Below are positions 15,621 through 24,778 of a stretch of DNA of 40,755 bases, one piece after another. The number at the start of each line of letters is the position of its first letter. Position 1 is the stretch's first letter. Location of the stretch: the NCBI GenBank assembly GCA_017397065.1, contig JAFQKE010000009.1, positions 1 to 40,755 of the forward strand, written 5' to 3'. The position numbers were made by a program, and so were the translations under genes. The stretch is from Clostridia bacterium (GTDB lineage Bacteria; Bacillota_A; Clostridia; Oscillospirales; Acutalibacteraceae). A model generated the notes under the pieces. The model worked only from the letters and a program-made list of their open reading frames with translations, searched no databases and was not told the DNA's origin.

Positions 15621-15649
15621 ATTATATACCCTCTTTTGTTATTTGTCAA
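15621..15649 (-). promoter_or_regulatory. Consensus promoter of the leucine operon
   Basis: On the minus strand there is a perfect TTGACA (15644-15649) and a perfect TATAAT (15621-15626), 17 bases apart. The predicted start near 15613 yields a leader of about 380 bases that includes the T-box. Confidence 0.88.
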
Positions 15650-15719
15650 GTATTTTTGTTAAGTTTTTATACTAATTTTTGTAATAGTCCATAATCCTTA
15701 AAAAAAGATGGGAAAAATG

Positions 15720-15748
15720 TTGTTAAATAATGTAATATATGATATAAT
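15720..15748 (+). promoter_or_regulatory. Promoter of the MATE transporter gene
   Basis: TTGTTA (15720-15725) and TATAAT (15743-15748) are 17 bases apart, divergent from the leucine operon promoter about 70 bases away. Confidence 0.7.
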
Positions 15749-15780
15749 CTAAAAGATTTTTAAAAAAAGAGGTTAGAAAA

Positions 15781-17172
15781 TTGGCTAGAATTTCATTTGG
15801 TGCCGTTGATTTAACAGTAGGCACACCTTGGAAAAAGATTTTAATCTTTACGTTGCCAATGCTAATTGGCAATATAGCACAGCAGCTTTACAGCACGGTA
15901 GATACCATTGTTGTTGGTAATTATGCTTCAGATGGTAAGCTGGCAATTGCTGCGGTGGGCAGCGCACTACCCATACTTAATATGATGTTGGTGCTTTTTA
16001 TTGGCATTTCGGCAGGAGCGAGCGTTATGGTTGCACAGTATTTTGGTGCAAAAAACCGCAAAGCACTCTCGTTTACTGTTGGTAACTGTATTACTGCAAC
16101 GGCTATAGCTACGATTGCGCTGGTGGCCGTTCTTTCCCCCTTTATAAGGCAGATTCTTGTGCTGCTTAATACTCCGGAAAACATTCTGGATATGTGCTAT
16201 GATTATCTTATGATTTCGCTTTTAGGTATTGCAGGTATGGCTTTTTATAATATCCTAAGCGGAATTTTAAGGGGACTTGGCGATTCGGTTTCGGCACTGA
16301 TTTTTCTGCTTGTAGCTACCGTTATAAATATTGCACTTGATATTTATTTTGTTGTGGGACTTAAAATGGATGTTGCGGGTGTTGCTCTTGCAACAGTTAT
16401 TGCACAGATGGTTTCATCAATCCTCTGTTTAATAAAGCTAGCTTTTATGAAGCAACACTTTGATTTTGGAATGAAATATCTTAAGCCATCGGCAGAGTAT
16501 ATAAAAACGCTTATTAAGCTCGGCCTCCCCTCGGGACTTACTCAGGCAATAATTTCTTCGGCTATGATTATTGTTCAGGCGCTTACCAATCAGTTCGGCG
16601 AAACCTTTATAGCCGCTAACGTTATTATAATGCGTGTTGATGGCTTTGCAATGATGCCCAACTTCTCATTCGGAATGGGACTCACAACCTTTGCAGGACA
16701 AAACGTTGGTGCCGGCAAGTATGACAGAGTCGTAAAAGGTGCAAAGCAGGGTACAGCTATGGCACTTATATGCTCTGCATTTATAACCGTTGCTATACTT
16801 TTGTTTGGCAAAAATCTTATGGGACTTTTTGTGGATTCTGCTGATAATACCGCTGAGCTTGTGGATTTAAGCTACCGTCTTATGATGATTTTGGCAGTAG
16901 GATATATAGCAATGGCGGTTACGCAGAGCCTTTCGGGTATAATGCGTGGTGCCGGCGATACTATGACACCTATGTGGATTTCTCTTATAACAACCGTTGC
17001 GGCACGTGTGCCCATAGCATATGCAATTTCATTTTTAACCAAAACAGAGGCTCTTCCGCACGGAAGAAAGGAATGTATACAGATTTCTCTTCTCTGTTCG
17101 TGGGTGTTGGGCGCTATCTTAACCGCAATTTCCTATAAACGTGGCAAATGGAAAAGCAGAGCAATTAAATAA
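15781..17172 (+). CDS. MATE family efflux transporter
   Basis: This 463-residue polytopic membrane protein has about twelve membrane helices in two homologous halves, as in multidrug and toxic-compound extrusion antiporters driven by sodium or proton gradients. Family features are PMLIGNIAQQLYSTVDTIVVGNY at helix 1, AVGSALPILNM, GISAGASVMVAQYFGA, and in the second half NVIIMRVDGFAMMPNFSFGMGLTTFAGQN, with SLSGIMRGAGDTMTPM near the end. The start is TTG at 15781, after GAGGT. No regulator is adjacent on this strand. Substrate unknown; cationic drugs are common for the family. Confidence 0.93.
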   Translation: MARISFGAVDLTVGTPWKKILIFTLPMLIGNIAQQLYSTVDTIVVGNYASDGKLAIAAVGSALPILNMMLVLFIGISAGASVMVAQYFGAKNRKALSFTVGNCITATAIATIALVAVLSPFIRQILVLLNTPENILDMCYDYLMISLLGIAGMAFYNILSGILRGLGDSVSALIFLLVATVINIALDIYFVVGLKMDVAGVALATVIAQMVSSILCLIKLAFMKQHFDFGMKYLKPSAEYIKTLIKLGLPSGLTQAIISSAMIIVQALTNQFGETFIAANVIIMRVDGFAMMPNFSFGMGLTTFAGQNVGAGKYDRVVKGAKQGTAMALICSAFITVAILLFGKNLMGLFVDSADNTAELVDLSYRLMMILAVGYIAMAVTQSLSGIMRGAGDTMTPMWISLITTVAARVPIAYAISFLTKTEALPHGRKECIQISLLCSWVLGAILTAISYKRGKWKSRAIK

Positions 17173-17215
17173 AGTAAGGATATAAGGCTTTAAATTAAGA
17201 ATAAAATGATATACC

Positions 17216-17262
17216 AAATCTGCAACAAAGGTGTGAAAAAGCACTTTTGTTGCAGATTTTTT
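17216..17262. terminator. Long-stem terminator, recurring type (copy 3)
   Basis: AAATCTGCAACAAAGGTG pairs with CACTTTTGTTGCAGATTT and is followed by a T-run, ending the MATE gene. It differs from copies 1 and 2 by changes that keep pairing (CAACAAA / TTTGTTG). Confidence 0.85.
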
Positions 17263-17496
17263 GTTTATAAATATTTATCTCACGGTTGTTTTTTTACAGT
17301 TTCATTTTTTCTTTTAAATTTTTAAAAATTGGCATAATACCCTTTAAAATGTGGGATATTAAACTAAAGATATAAATTATAAAAAAGCAAATTATATTTG
17401 TATGATTTTGCTAAAATAACCATATTTTTGTGCAAAACTAACAAATATACACCAATGAATATTTATGTCTGCAATTTAAATTATACAAAAATCCCC
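17263..17496. other. AT-rich spacer upstream of glgB, no gene seen
   Basis: This stretch of roughly 230 bases is very AT-rich and has no open frame with a ribosome binding site. I see no terminator, riboswitch or repeat-family module in it. It may hold binding sites for a regulator of glycogen synthesis, but no clear palindrome stands out. Confidence 0.4.
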
Positions 17497-17525
17497 TTGC
17501 CATTAGGTACAGATAGTGTTATAAT
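17497..17525 (+). promoter_or_regulatory. Promoter of the glycogen operon
   Basis: TTGCCA (17497-17502) and TATAAT (17520-17525) are separated by 17 bases, about 45 bases before the glgB start. Confidence 0.72.
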
Positions 17526-17568
17526 ATATCAGTAGAGAGTGTGTTTTTGGCAGGGAATAAAGGGTGAA

Positions 17569-19503
17569 ATGTCTGTGTCAAAAAAACATCTTCAAGGTAT
17601 TAAAAATTTTAGTCTTTCGGTTGCGGATAATCTTTATGAGTATTTGGGCGGCCACCTTTGTGAGCAGGACTCAAAAAAAGGTGCTGTGTTCAGAGTGTGG
17701 GCACCAAATGCCGTTTCGGTTTCTGTGGTTGGCGATTTTAACGGTTGGCAGGTCGATGTCAACAAAATGAAGTCGGGCTCAAACGGAGTATGGGAGGTTT
17801 TTGTTCCCGACCTAAACGAGTATGACCTTTATAAATTTGCAGTTTTGGATTCAAACGGACACCTCCGTTTTAAGGCAGACCCTTACGCCTTTCATACCGA
17901 AACTCCACCTCATTCTGCATCTAAGCTTTTTAATCTGAATAACTACACTTGGCAGGATGAAGCGTGGCTAAGCAGCAGAAAATCCAAAAATATTTATGAA
18001 AGTCCTGTTAATATATATGAGGTTCATCTTCCCTCTTGGAGACGAAAGCCGGACGGCAGCTTTTTGCCCTATGCAGACTTGGCGGTAGCCCTTGCCGATT
18101 ATGTAAAGTCTATGGGCTATACCCATATTGAGCTTATGCCGATATGCGAATATCCGTTTGAGGGTTCGTGGGGTTATCAGGTCACGGGGTATTTTGCTCC
18201 GACCTCAAGATTTGGTTCGCCAAACGATTTTAAAAAATTTATTGATATTTTGCACGCCTTTGGCATAGGTATTATCTTAGATTGGGTGCCTGCCCACTTT
18301 CCAAAAGATGAATTTGGGCTTTACCGCTTTGACGGAACTTCGCTTTATGAGTATTCCGACCCACGCAAGGGCGAGCATAAGGCTTGGGGAACGGCCGTGT
18401 TTGATTACGGTAAAACAGAGGTTGCAGGTTTTTTGATTTCTTCCGCACTTTTTTGGCTAAAGGAATATCATCTTGACGGCATCAGGGTAGATGCTGTTGC
18501 GTCAATGCTTTATCTTGATTACGACCGAGGACCGGGTGAGTGGTGTCCTAACGCAAGTGGCGGAAATGAAAATTTAGATGCAGTATGGTTTTTTGGAGAG
18601 CTCAGTAAGAGGGTTTTTGCGTTTGATTCATCTGTTATGCTTATTGCCGAGGAATCTACAGCTTGGCCAATGGTAACAAAACCAACCTATGATGGTGGAT
18701 TGGGCTTTAATTTCAAGTGGAATATGGGCTGGATGAACGATATGCTGCGGTTTATGTCTATCGACCCCATAGGTCGTAAATATAATCATGGTGCCATAAC
18801 TTTTTCATTCTTTTATGCCTTTAGTGAGAATTTTATTCTGCCCATCTCGCACGATGAGGTTGTTTACGGTAAAGGTTCAATGATAGAAAAAATGTATGGA
18901 AGCTACAATGAAAAATTCGCATCGCTTCGCACGTTTTATGCATATATGATGGCTCATCCCGGCAAAAAACTTACCTTTATGGGTCAGGAGTTTGCCCAGT
19001 TTTCAGAGTGGCAGTATACAAAGCAGCTTGATTGGAATATTTTAGAATATGAAGCTCATCGTCAGATGCAGCATTTTGCAAAAGAGCTTAACTTTTTCTA
19101 TTTAAAAGAATCGGCATTGTGGCAGCAGGATTTTAGTTGGAAAGGCTTTTCGTGGATATCCCACGACGATAATAATCATAGCGTAATTGCCTTTCGCCGT
19201 TTTGATTTATCGGGCGATGAAATAATTGTTATATGCAATTTTTTGCCGGTAAGCCGAGAAAATTATCGTATTGGCCTGCCGTATTATGGTGAGTATAAAC
19301 AGGTTTTCACCACAAATAAAAAAGAGTACGGCGGCACCGGAGATAATAAGAATCTTAAATTCAAAAGTGAGGCAAAAGCTATGCACGGGTATGATTTTTC
19401 TGCAGAGCTTTTTGTTCCTGCATTATCGGCACAGTTTTTTAAATGTACCAAAAAATCAAGGTATAAAAGGTCGCAGGGAGCGGCTGATAATATAAAAAAG
19501 TAA
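17569..19503 (+). CDS. glgB: 1,4-alpha-glucan branching enzyme
   Basis: GlgB transfers segments of alpha-1,4-glucan to make alpha-1,6 branches in glycogen. The 644-residue GH13 protein has an N-terminal CBM48 ([20 protein letters not shown], about 45-130) followed by the (beta/alpha)8 core. The catalytic nucleophile is Asp308 in GIRVDAVAS, the acid/base is Glu361 in LIAEES, and the transition-state Asp429 is in [12 protein letters not shown]. The C-terminal beta domain ends with a Lys-rich tail. The ATG at 17569 after AAGGGTG is preferred to an in-frame upstream start at 17539. It heads the glgBCD cluster, 25 bases before glgC. Confidence 0.96.
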   Translation: MSVSKKHLQGIKNFSLSVADNLYEYLGGHLCEQDSKKGAVFRVWAPNAVSVSVVGDFNGWQVDVNKMKSGSNGVWEVFVPDLNEYDLYKFAVLDSNGHLRFKADPYAFHTETPPHSASKLFNLNNYTWQDEAWLSSRKSKNIYESPVNIYEVHLPSWRRKPDGSFLPYADLAVALADYVKSMGYTHIELMPICEYPFEGSWGYQVTGYFAPTSRFGSPNDFKKFIDILHAFGIGIILDWVPAHFPKDEFGLYRFDGTSLYEYSDPRKGEHKAWGTAVFDYGKTEVAGFLISSALFWLKEYHLDGIRVDAVASMLYLDYDRGPGEWCPNASGGNENLDAVWFFGELSKRVFAFDSSVMLIAEESTAWPMVTKPTYDGGLGFNFKWNMGWMNDMLRFMSIDPIGRKYNHGAITFSFFYAFSENFILPISHDEVVYGKGSMIEKMYGSYNEKFASLRTFYAYMMAHPGKKLTFMGQEFAQFSEWQYTKQLDWNILEYEAHRQMQHFAKELNFFYLKESALWQQDFSWKGFSWISHDDNNHSVIAFRRFDLSGDEIIVICNFLPVSRENYRIGLPYYGEYKQVFTTNKKEYGGTGDNKNLKFKSEAKAMHGYDFSAELFVPALSAQFFKCTKKSRYKRSQGAADNIKK

Positions 19504-19528
19504 AATAAATCATTTAGGAGATGAGGTT

Positions 19529-20746
19529 TTGAAAAAAAGAGAATGCGTTGCCATGCTATTGGCAGGCGGACAAGGAAGCCGACTGGGAGTTCTTACTCAA
19601 AAAATCGCAAAGCCTGCGGTTCCATACGGTGGAAAGTACAGAATTATAGATTTCCCACTTTCCAACTGTATAAATTCGGGTATTGAAACTGTGGGCGTGC
19701 TTACCCAATATCAGCCTTTGGAGCTTAATGATTATATTGGTTCGGGCAAGCCGTGGGATCTTGACAGACTCAGCGGAGGCGTTCACGTTCTGCCCCCTTA
19801 CCAAAAAATTGAGGGTGCAGATTGGTATAAAGGTACAGCTAATGCAATTTATCAGAATATACCTTTCATTGAGCGTTATGACCCTGAGTATGTACTTATT
19901 TTGTCGGGTGACCACATATATAAAATGGACTATTCCGAAATGCTTGAAAAGCATAAAGAAACCGCCGCAGATTGCACCATTGCCGTTTTAGAGGTTCCAA
20001 TGGAGGAGGCCTCCCGTTTCGGTATTATGAATGCAAATCCCGATGGCACTATCTATGAATTTGAAGAAAAACCGGCTAACCCCAAAAGCAATCTTGCATC
20101 TATGGGTATTTATATTTTTAATTGGCAGATTCTTCGTAAATATCTTGAGCAGGATGAAAAAGACCCCGAATCTTCAAACGATTTTGGTAAAAACATTATC
20201 CCCACTATGCTCGCAGCAGGTGAAAAATTGGTTGCTTATCCTTTCTCCGATTATTGGAAAGACGTTGGTACGATAGATTCTCTTTGGGAGTCCAATCTGG
20301 ATTTACTTAATCCTAAGGTTGAGCTGGATTTATCTGATCCTAGCTGGCGTATTTATTCCAGAACCCCCTCTGCCGCACCTCAGTATATTGCCGATACCGC
20401 AGAGGTTCAAAATTCTTTGATTACCGAGGGCTGTAATGTTTACGGCAAGGTGGATTTCTCAATCCTTTTTGATAACGTTACGGTTGAACCGGGTGCCGAG
20501 GTAAGAGATTCTCTTATTATGCCCGGTGCAGTAATTAAAAGTGGCGCATCGGTACAGTATGCAATAGTTGCAGAAAACACCGTTGTTGAAAGTGGTGCTA
20601 CAGTAGGTGAGCGTCCCGAAGATATATCAAATTTAGAAGATTGGGGCATAGCTGTTGTAGGAGCTGAGCTTACCGTAGGCAAAAATGCCTCTGTTTCGGC
20701 CAAAGCAATGGTTACCGAATCTGTAAAGGAGGGCGAAAAGGTATGA
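19529..20746 (+). CDS. glgC: Glucose-1-phosphate adenylyltransferase, catalytic subunit
   Basis: GlgC makes ADP-glucose, the glucosyl donor for glycogen, from glucose-1-phosphate and ATP. The 405-residue protein keeps all catalytic motifs: [12 protein letters not shown] (nucleotide loop), [44 protein letters not shown] (metal Asp), EFEEKP and the NDFGKNIIP region. The left-handed beta-helix domain starts about residue 290. The start is TTG at 19529, after AGGAGATGAGG. Its 3' end overlaps glgD by four bases (ATGA), a sign of translational coupling of two subunits of one complex. Confidence 0.96.
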   Translation: MKKRECVAMLLAGGQGSRLGVLTQKIAKPAVPYGGKYRIIDFPLSNCINSGIETVGVLTQYQPLELNDYIGSGKPWDLDRLSGGVHVLPPYQKIEGADWYKGTANAIYQNIPFIERYDPEYVLILSGDHIYKMDYSEMLEKHKETAADCTIAVLEVPMEEASRFGIMNANPDGTIYEFEEKPANPKSNLASMGIYIFNWQILRKYLEQDEKDPESSNDFGKNIIPTMLAAGEKLVAYPFSDYWKDVGTIDSLWESNLDLLNPKVELDLSDPSWRIYSRTPSAAPQYIADTAEVQNSLITEGCNVYGKVDFSILFDNVTVEPGAEVRDSLIMPGAVIKSGASVQYAIVAENTVVESGATVGERPEDISNLEDWGIAVVGAELTVGKNASVSAKAMVTESVKEGEKV

Positions 20747-21861
20747 AAAATAATAATGTAATGGGCGTAGTTTTCGCCAACGTTCACGATGATTTAATCC
20801 GCGAGCTTACCGAGGTTCGCTCTATGGCATCCGTGCCTTTCGGTGGCAGATACCGTATGATAGACTTCCCCCTTTCAAACCTCGTAAATGCCGGCGTTTC
20901 TAAGGTGGGCATTATCCCTAAATACAATTATCATTCTCTTATGGACCATTTGGGTTCGGGCAAGCCTTGGGATCTCGACCGTAAAAGCGGTGGACTTTCA
21001 ATTCTTCCTCCCTATCTTACCTCCGATGTGGATATGGATGCAGGGCATATAGATTCACTTAATACTGTTATGAGTTATCTCCGTGGCAGTAAAGAGAAGT
21101 ACATCGTTCTATGCGATGCCGATGTAGTAGGCAATATAGATATTTCAAAAATGCTTTCCGCCCATTTTGAGAGCGATGCAGATATTACCATAGCCTATAA
21201 AAACGGCCCTCTTCCCAAAAGCAATAATGATATTATGTCCTTTGAAATGGATAAAAACGGCAGAATAAACAAAATCCGTATACCCGAAAATTTTGGCGTT
21301 ACCTGTGATTTTAGCTTGGACGTTGTTGTTATGAAACGCACCCTGCTTATGGACCTTGTTAAAACTGCAAGGGAAGAAAATATGAGCCGCAGATGGCGAG
21401 ACGTTATCTCGGCAAGAATAAATCAGCTTAAAATATTTGGCTATGCCGTTAAGGAGTTTGCTTGGGTTATTGATGGAACCGAGTCTTATGCAAACGCAAA
21501 CTTTGCATTGCTTAACCCCAAGGTTCGTGCCGAGCTCTTTACAAAGGAGCGACCCATTTACACCAAAAACCGTGACGATGTTCCAACACGTTATGGTCTT
21601 AATTCCAAGGTTTCAAATTCCCTTATAGCAGACGGCTGCGTTATTGAGGGTGAGGTTACTAACTGCATTATTTTCCGTGGCGTTCACATTGAGGAGGGTG
21701 CAAGCCTTTCTAACTGCATTATTATGCAGGATTCTGTAATTCGTCGTGCCGCAGATTTAAAATATGTTATAACCGATAAAAACACCGAAATTACCGAAGG
21801 CAGAGCTCTTTGTGGCGCACCAACTCACTATATGTCCATTCGCAAATCTGCAAAAGTGTAG
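20743..21861 (+). CDS. glgD: GlgD, regulatory/non-catalytic ADP-glucose pyrophosphorylase subunit
   Basis: This 372-residue paralogue of GlgC keeps the fold ([31 protein letters not shown]) and the beta-helix C-terminus. Its N-terminus, however, reads [17 protein letters not shown] where GlgC has the GGxGxRL nucleotide loop. That loss is typical of Firmicute GlgD, which forms heterotetramers with GlgC and stimulates it. It overlaps glgC by four bases. A structured spacer and repeat block 4 follow before glgA. Confidence 0.94.
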   Translation: MKNNNVMGVVFANVHDDLIRELTEVRSMASVPFGGRYRMIDFPLSNLVNAGVSKVGIIPKYNYHSLMDHLGSGKPWDLDRKSGGLSILPPYLTSDVDMDAGHIDSLNTVMSYLRGSKEKYIVLCDADVVGNIDISKMLSAHFESDADITIAYKNGPLPKSNNDIMSFEMDKNGRINKIRIPENFGVTCDFSLDVVVMKRTLLMDLVKTAREENMSRRWRDVISARINQLKIFGYAVKEFAWVIDGTESYANANFALLNPKVRAELFTKERPIYTKNRDDVPTRYGLNSKVSNSLIADGCVIEGEVTNCIIFRGVHIEEGASLSNCIIMQDSVIRRAADLKYVITDKNTEITEGRALCGAPTHYMSIRKSAKV

Positions 21862-21990
21862 GCTCTAATTAAATTCTCCACAGCACTTTTTTGCCGCTCG
21901 GGCGGTGCACATAGCACAGCCTCTCGCACAAAAAATCACTGTGAAAAATTTTCTTTAGAGCTTAGGCCAATTAAATTCCCACAGCACTTT
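21862..21990. repeat. Inverted plus direct repeat after glgD
   Basis: GGCTCTAATTAAATTCTCC (from 21861) is mirrored by AAATTTTCTTTAGAGC near 21946-21962, forming a long imperfect hairpin whose loop holds CCGCTCGGGCGG. A direct copy of AATTAAATTCTCCACAGC, with one base missing, recurs at about 21969. It could attenuate transcription into glgA, but there is no clean T-run. Function unknown. Confidence 0.5.
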
Positions 21991-22330
21991 ATTTATAAAT
22001 TGTAGTTTGAAAGGCGGAACGCCTTTCAAACGTGTAGGGGATGGCGCCCACGACATCCCTAAAAGGGTTCCGTACAAATTATGGTTAATATAACAAACAT
22101 AATTTTAAATATTTTTTCGGGACAATAATATTGTCCCCTACAAACCAATCCCTAAATTATGGTAAAAACAATGGATTTAATTGTAAGAGCGTTTATTAAA
22201 CGCCCGCCAAATTTTAAGACAGCAATGTAGTTCCGGATAAATACCGTAATTTATAATTTTTCACGGAATGACACGCAGGTCATTCCCTACGTTATAACCC
22301 AAAATCCGTACGTTCAAATTTCAATTTATC
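21990..22330. repeat. Mosaic palindromic repeat block 4
   Basis: The first 70 bases (21995-22064) are identical to 23929-23998: the ATAAATTGTAGTTTGAA end, the GAAAGGCGGAACGCCTTTC hairpin, and the GTAGGGGATGGCGCCCACG..CATCCC hairpin. A GGGACAATAATATTGTCCCC hairpin follows (about 22119-22138), then unshared AT-rich sequence. The 67 bases at 22264-22330 are the inverted copy of 10132-10198. The block sits between glgD and glgA, so glgA is separated from the rest of the cluster by about 520 bases. Confidence 0.75.
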
Positions 22331-22382
22331 AATTTAAATATCTAATATATCAATCCCATCGTTTTATGAAAGGAAAAAACAA

Positions 22383-23798
22383 ATGAAAGTATTATTTGCC
22401 GCAAGTGAAGCATATCCGTTTGCAATGTCGGGCGGTCTTGCCGATGTAGCAGGCGCACTTCCCAAAGCACTTCGAAGTCGTTTTGTGGGCTGTCGTGTAG
22501 TAATGCCCCTTTATGGCACAGTAAGTGAAGAAATGCGCAGCAAAATGAAGTTTTTAACACATATTACCGTTCCCGTTGCCTGGCGTAGGCAGTATTGCGG
22601 TATTTTTGAAGCCCATATTGATGGCGTTATCTACTATCTTTTAGATAATCAGTATTATTTTAAAAGAGACACCCTTTACGGTCATTATGATGATGCTGAA
22701 AGATTTGCCTTTTTCTCACGTGCCGTTTTAGAGATACTTCCCCATATTGATTTCATTCCCGATGTTATTCATTGTAACGATTGGCAGACGGCAATGATTC
22801 CCGTTTATAAGGACAGATATTATCACGACGGCATTTATGAAAACATAAAAACAGTATTCACCATTCATAACATTCAGTATCAGGGCAAGTATGGCTATGA
22901 GCTTATGAAGGACGTTTTAGGTCTTGGCGATGACGCCGCCCATCTGGTGGAGTATGAAAACTGTGTAAACCTTATGAAAGGTGCAATTGAGTGTGCCGAT
23001 AGAGTAACCACAGTAAGCCGCACCTATGCAGAGGAAATCCTTACCCCTTGGTACGCCCACGGACTTGATGAGATTTTAAGTCTTCGTGCCTTTAAGCTAA
23101 GCGGTATTGTAAACGGTATCGACACCGAGGTTTACAACCCCGAAACAGACCCCCTTATCTATAAAGGCTTTTCCGCCGAGGATATTTCCGGCAAGGCAGT
23201 AAACAAGGCCGAGCTTCAAAAAGAAATGGGACTTCCCGAGAAACCCGACGTACCCGTTATTGGTATAGTCAGCCGACTTGTAGGCCACAAAGGCTTTGAC
23301 CTTGTTAAGGCCGTTTTTGAGGATATGCTTAAAGCCGATGTTCAGTTTGCAATTCTCGGTTCGGGCGAATGGGAGTTTGAAACATTTTTCTATGATATGA
23401 AAGAAAAATATCCCGATAAGGTAGGGCTCAGACTTGGATTTGTGCCTCAGCTTGCACACAGAATCTATGCCGGTGCCGATATATTCCTTATGCCCTCTAA
23501 AAGTGAGCCCTGCGGACTCGCTCAGATGGTGGCACTCCGTTACGGCACCATTCCCATCGTTCGTGAAACGGGCGGACTTAAGGATACCATTCAGGATAGC
23601 GGCGACGGTGAGGGCAATGGCTTTACCTTTGCTACCTACAACGCACACGATATGCTGGAGGCTGTCTGGCGTGCCCTTGCAGGATATTCTGATGCCGAGG
23701 GTTGGAACACACTCGTGCTTCGTGCAATGAACTGTGATAACAGCTGGAAACGCTCAGCCGGCGAGTACCTTAAGATTTATAAAGAACTAACGGTTTAA
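22383..23798 (+). CDS. glgA: Glycogen synthase (ADP-glucose type, GT5)
   Basis: GlgA extends alpha-1,4-glucan from ADP-glucose. The 471-residue GT5 protein has the N-terminal MSGGLADVAGALPKAL, VIHCNDWQTAMIP, a conserved FTIHNIQYQGKYG, SGIVNGIDTEVYNP, and the C-terminal donor-site motifs GIVSRLVGHKGFDL and MPSKSEPCGLAQMVALRYGT with the catalytic Glu in SEPCGL. The position that is Lys15 of the KxGGL motif in E. coli is Met15 here; related anaerobes may share this, so it need not mean loss of function. The start follows GAAAGGA. No clear promoter is seen in the repeat-filled spacer, so it may depend on read-through from glgD. A strong terminator follows. Confidence 0.95.
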   Translation: MKVLFAASEAYPFAMSGGLADVAGALPKALRSRFVGCRVVMPLYGTVSEEMRSKMKFLTHITVPVAWRRQYCGIFEAHIDGVIYYLLDNQYYFKRDTLYGHYDDAERFAFFSRAVLEILPHIDFIPDVIHCNDWQTAMIPVYKDRYYHDGIYENIKTVFTIHNIQYQGKYGYELMKDVLGLGDDAAHLVEYENCVNLMKGAIECADRVTTVSRTYAEEILTPWYAHGLDEILSLRAFKLSGIVNGIDTEVYNPETDPLIYKGFSAEDISGKAVNKAELQKEMGLPEKPDVPVIGIVSRLVGHKGFDLVKAVFEDMLKADVQFAILGSGEWEFETFFYDMKEKYPDKVGLRLGFVPQLAHRIYAGADIFLMPSKSEPCGLAQMVALRYGTIPIVRETGGLKDTIQDSGDGEGNGFTFATYNAHDMLEAVWRALAGYSDAEGWNTLVLRAMNCDNSWKRSAGEYLKIYKELTV

Positions 23799-23823
23799 TA
23801 TCGTTAGCCTAAAAAGATTATAA

Positions 23824-23863
23824 AAATCCCCTTGACGGTTCTTTTTTTCCGCCAAGGGGATTT
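23824..23863. terminator. Terminator of glgA
   Basis: AAATCCCCTTGACGG pairs with CCGCCAAGGGGATTT around a T-rich loop. It ends the glycogen cluster about 25 bases after the stop codon. The following T-run is weak, but the stem is strong. Confidence 0.75.
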
Positions 23864-23928
23864 AATATTTTATTTTCTAACACATTTTGTGCGTTTTTAA
23901 ACTTTTTTGTGAAACCGGAAAGATACAG

Positions 23929-24245
23929 ATAAATTGTAGTTTGAAAGGCGGAACGCCTTTCAAACGTGTAGGGGATGGCGCCCACGACATCCCTAAAAAT
24001 TAACGCAATCTTTGAATTTTAAACATTGATTTTTTGTATTGACACCATATTTTTTAATAAAAGTGAAATTCCTTTTTTGCGAAAATCAACTACGGTAAAA
24101 CCCAAAATCCGTACGTTCAAATTTCAATTTATCGGTTTATTTAGTGGAACGGTCGAGACCGTTCCCTACGTTTGCAATTTCCCCGGCCGCGGAACGAGAC
24201 TTAGCCAAACGCATAAAACCCTGTTCGGATAAAAAATTCAAATTT
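23929..24245. repeat. Mosaic palindromic repeat block 5
   Basis: It begins with the 70-base module identical to 21995-22064, then a module of about 130 bases (23987-24117) nearly identical to 2443-2575 in block 2. Next come ACGTTCAAATTTCAATTTATC, the GGAACGGTCGAGACCGTTCC hairpin (about 24153-24172), and the CCCCGGCCGCGGAAC core with CATAAAACCCTGTTCGG. These last parts are inverted relative to block 3 and collinear with block 1. There is no coding content. Confidence 0.75.
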
Positions 24246-24251
24246 AATTTA

Positions 24252-24295
24252 TTGACATATGCTTTTATTGGTGATAAAATGTTAGGGTGCTAACA
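24252..24295 (+). promoter_or_regulatory. Promoter and palindromic operator of the MarR-ABC operon
   Basis: TTGACA (24252-24257), 17 bases, TAAAAT (24275-24280). Overlapping the end of the -10 and the start site is the perfect palindrome TGTTAG-GGTG-CTAACA (24280-24295). Its position makes it a good operator for the MarR protein encoded 26 bases further on; autorepression is inference. Confidence 0.82.
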
Positions 24296-24320
24296 TTTAT
24301 TTCGAAAAAGGGGGTACATA

Positions 24321-24773
24321 ATGAAAAATAAAAATCAACCCAAAAACCGGCATATAGGCTTTGAGCTCCGCAGGGTATCCAACCTTATTCGTCGTGAGAT
24401 TGATAACGCAATGAGCAGCCGAAATATCGAAAAGCTGACCGGAATGCAGGGCAAGGTTATCGGATTTTTGTGCCACAATGAAGGTAGAGAAATATTTCAG
24501 CGCGATATTGAAAGCGAATTTTCAATTCGTCGCTCCACCGCAACCGCAATGCTCCAAACAATGGAGAAAAACGGTCTTATTGAAAGGGTAGCAGTGGAAT
24601 ATGATGCTAGACTTAAGCGTATAATTCCAACAGTCGTCGCTTTAGAGCGGCACAAAATATTCGAGTACGAAATAAGTAGGGTAGAGGCATCGGTTTTAAG
24701 CGGAATCACCTCTGAGGAATCTGAAAATCTGCTCGACATTTTAGATAAAATAAAAAACAATTTAGGAGAATAG
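24321..24773 (+). CDS. MarR family transcriptional regulator
   Basis: This 150-residue winged-helix protein has an N-terminal dimerisation helix (IGFELRRVSNLIRREIDNAM), the DNA-binding segment FQRDIESEFSIRRSTATAMLQTMEKNGLIERV, and the wing VAVEYDARLKRIIPT, followed by a C-terminal dimerisation helix. MarR proteins repress efflux genes until a drug or metabolite binds them. It lies directly after the TGTTAGGGTGCTAACA operator and 5 bases before the ABC exporter genes, so it probably represses this operon. The strong GGGGGT site precedes ATG 24321. Confidence 0.93.
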   Translation: MKNKNQPKNRHIGFELRRVSNLIRREIDNAMSSRNIEKLTGMQGKVIGFLCHNEGREIFQRDIESEFSIRRSTATAMLQTMEKNGLIERVAVEYDARLKRIIPTVVALERHKIFEYEISRVEASVLSGITSEESENLLDILDKIKNNLGE

Positions 24774-24778
24774 TTTAT

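Noticed and set aside
24026..24232. Small open frame in repeat block 5
   Set aside because: Its sequence is a repeat module shared with block 2, where the frame is not kept.
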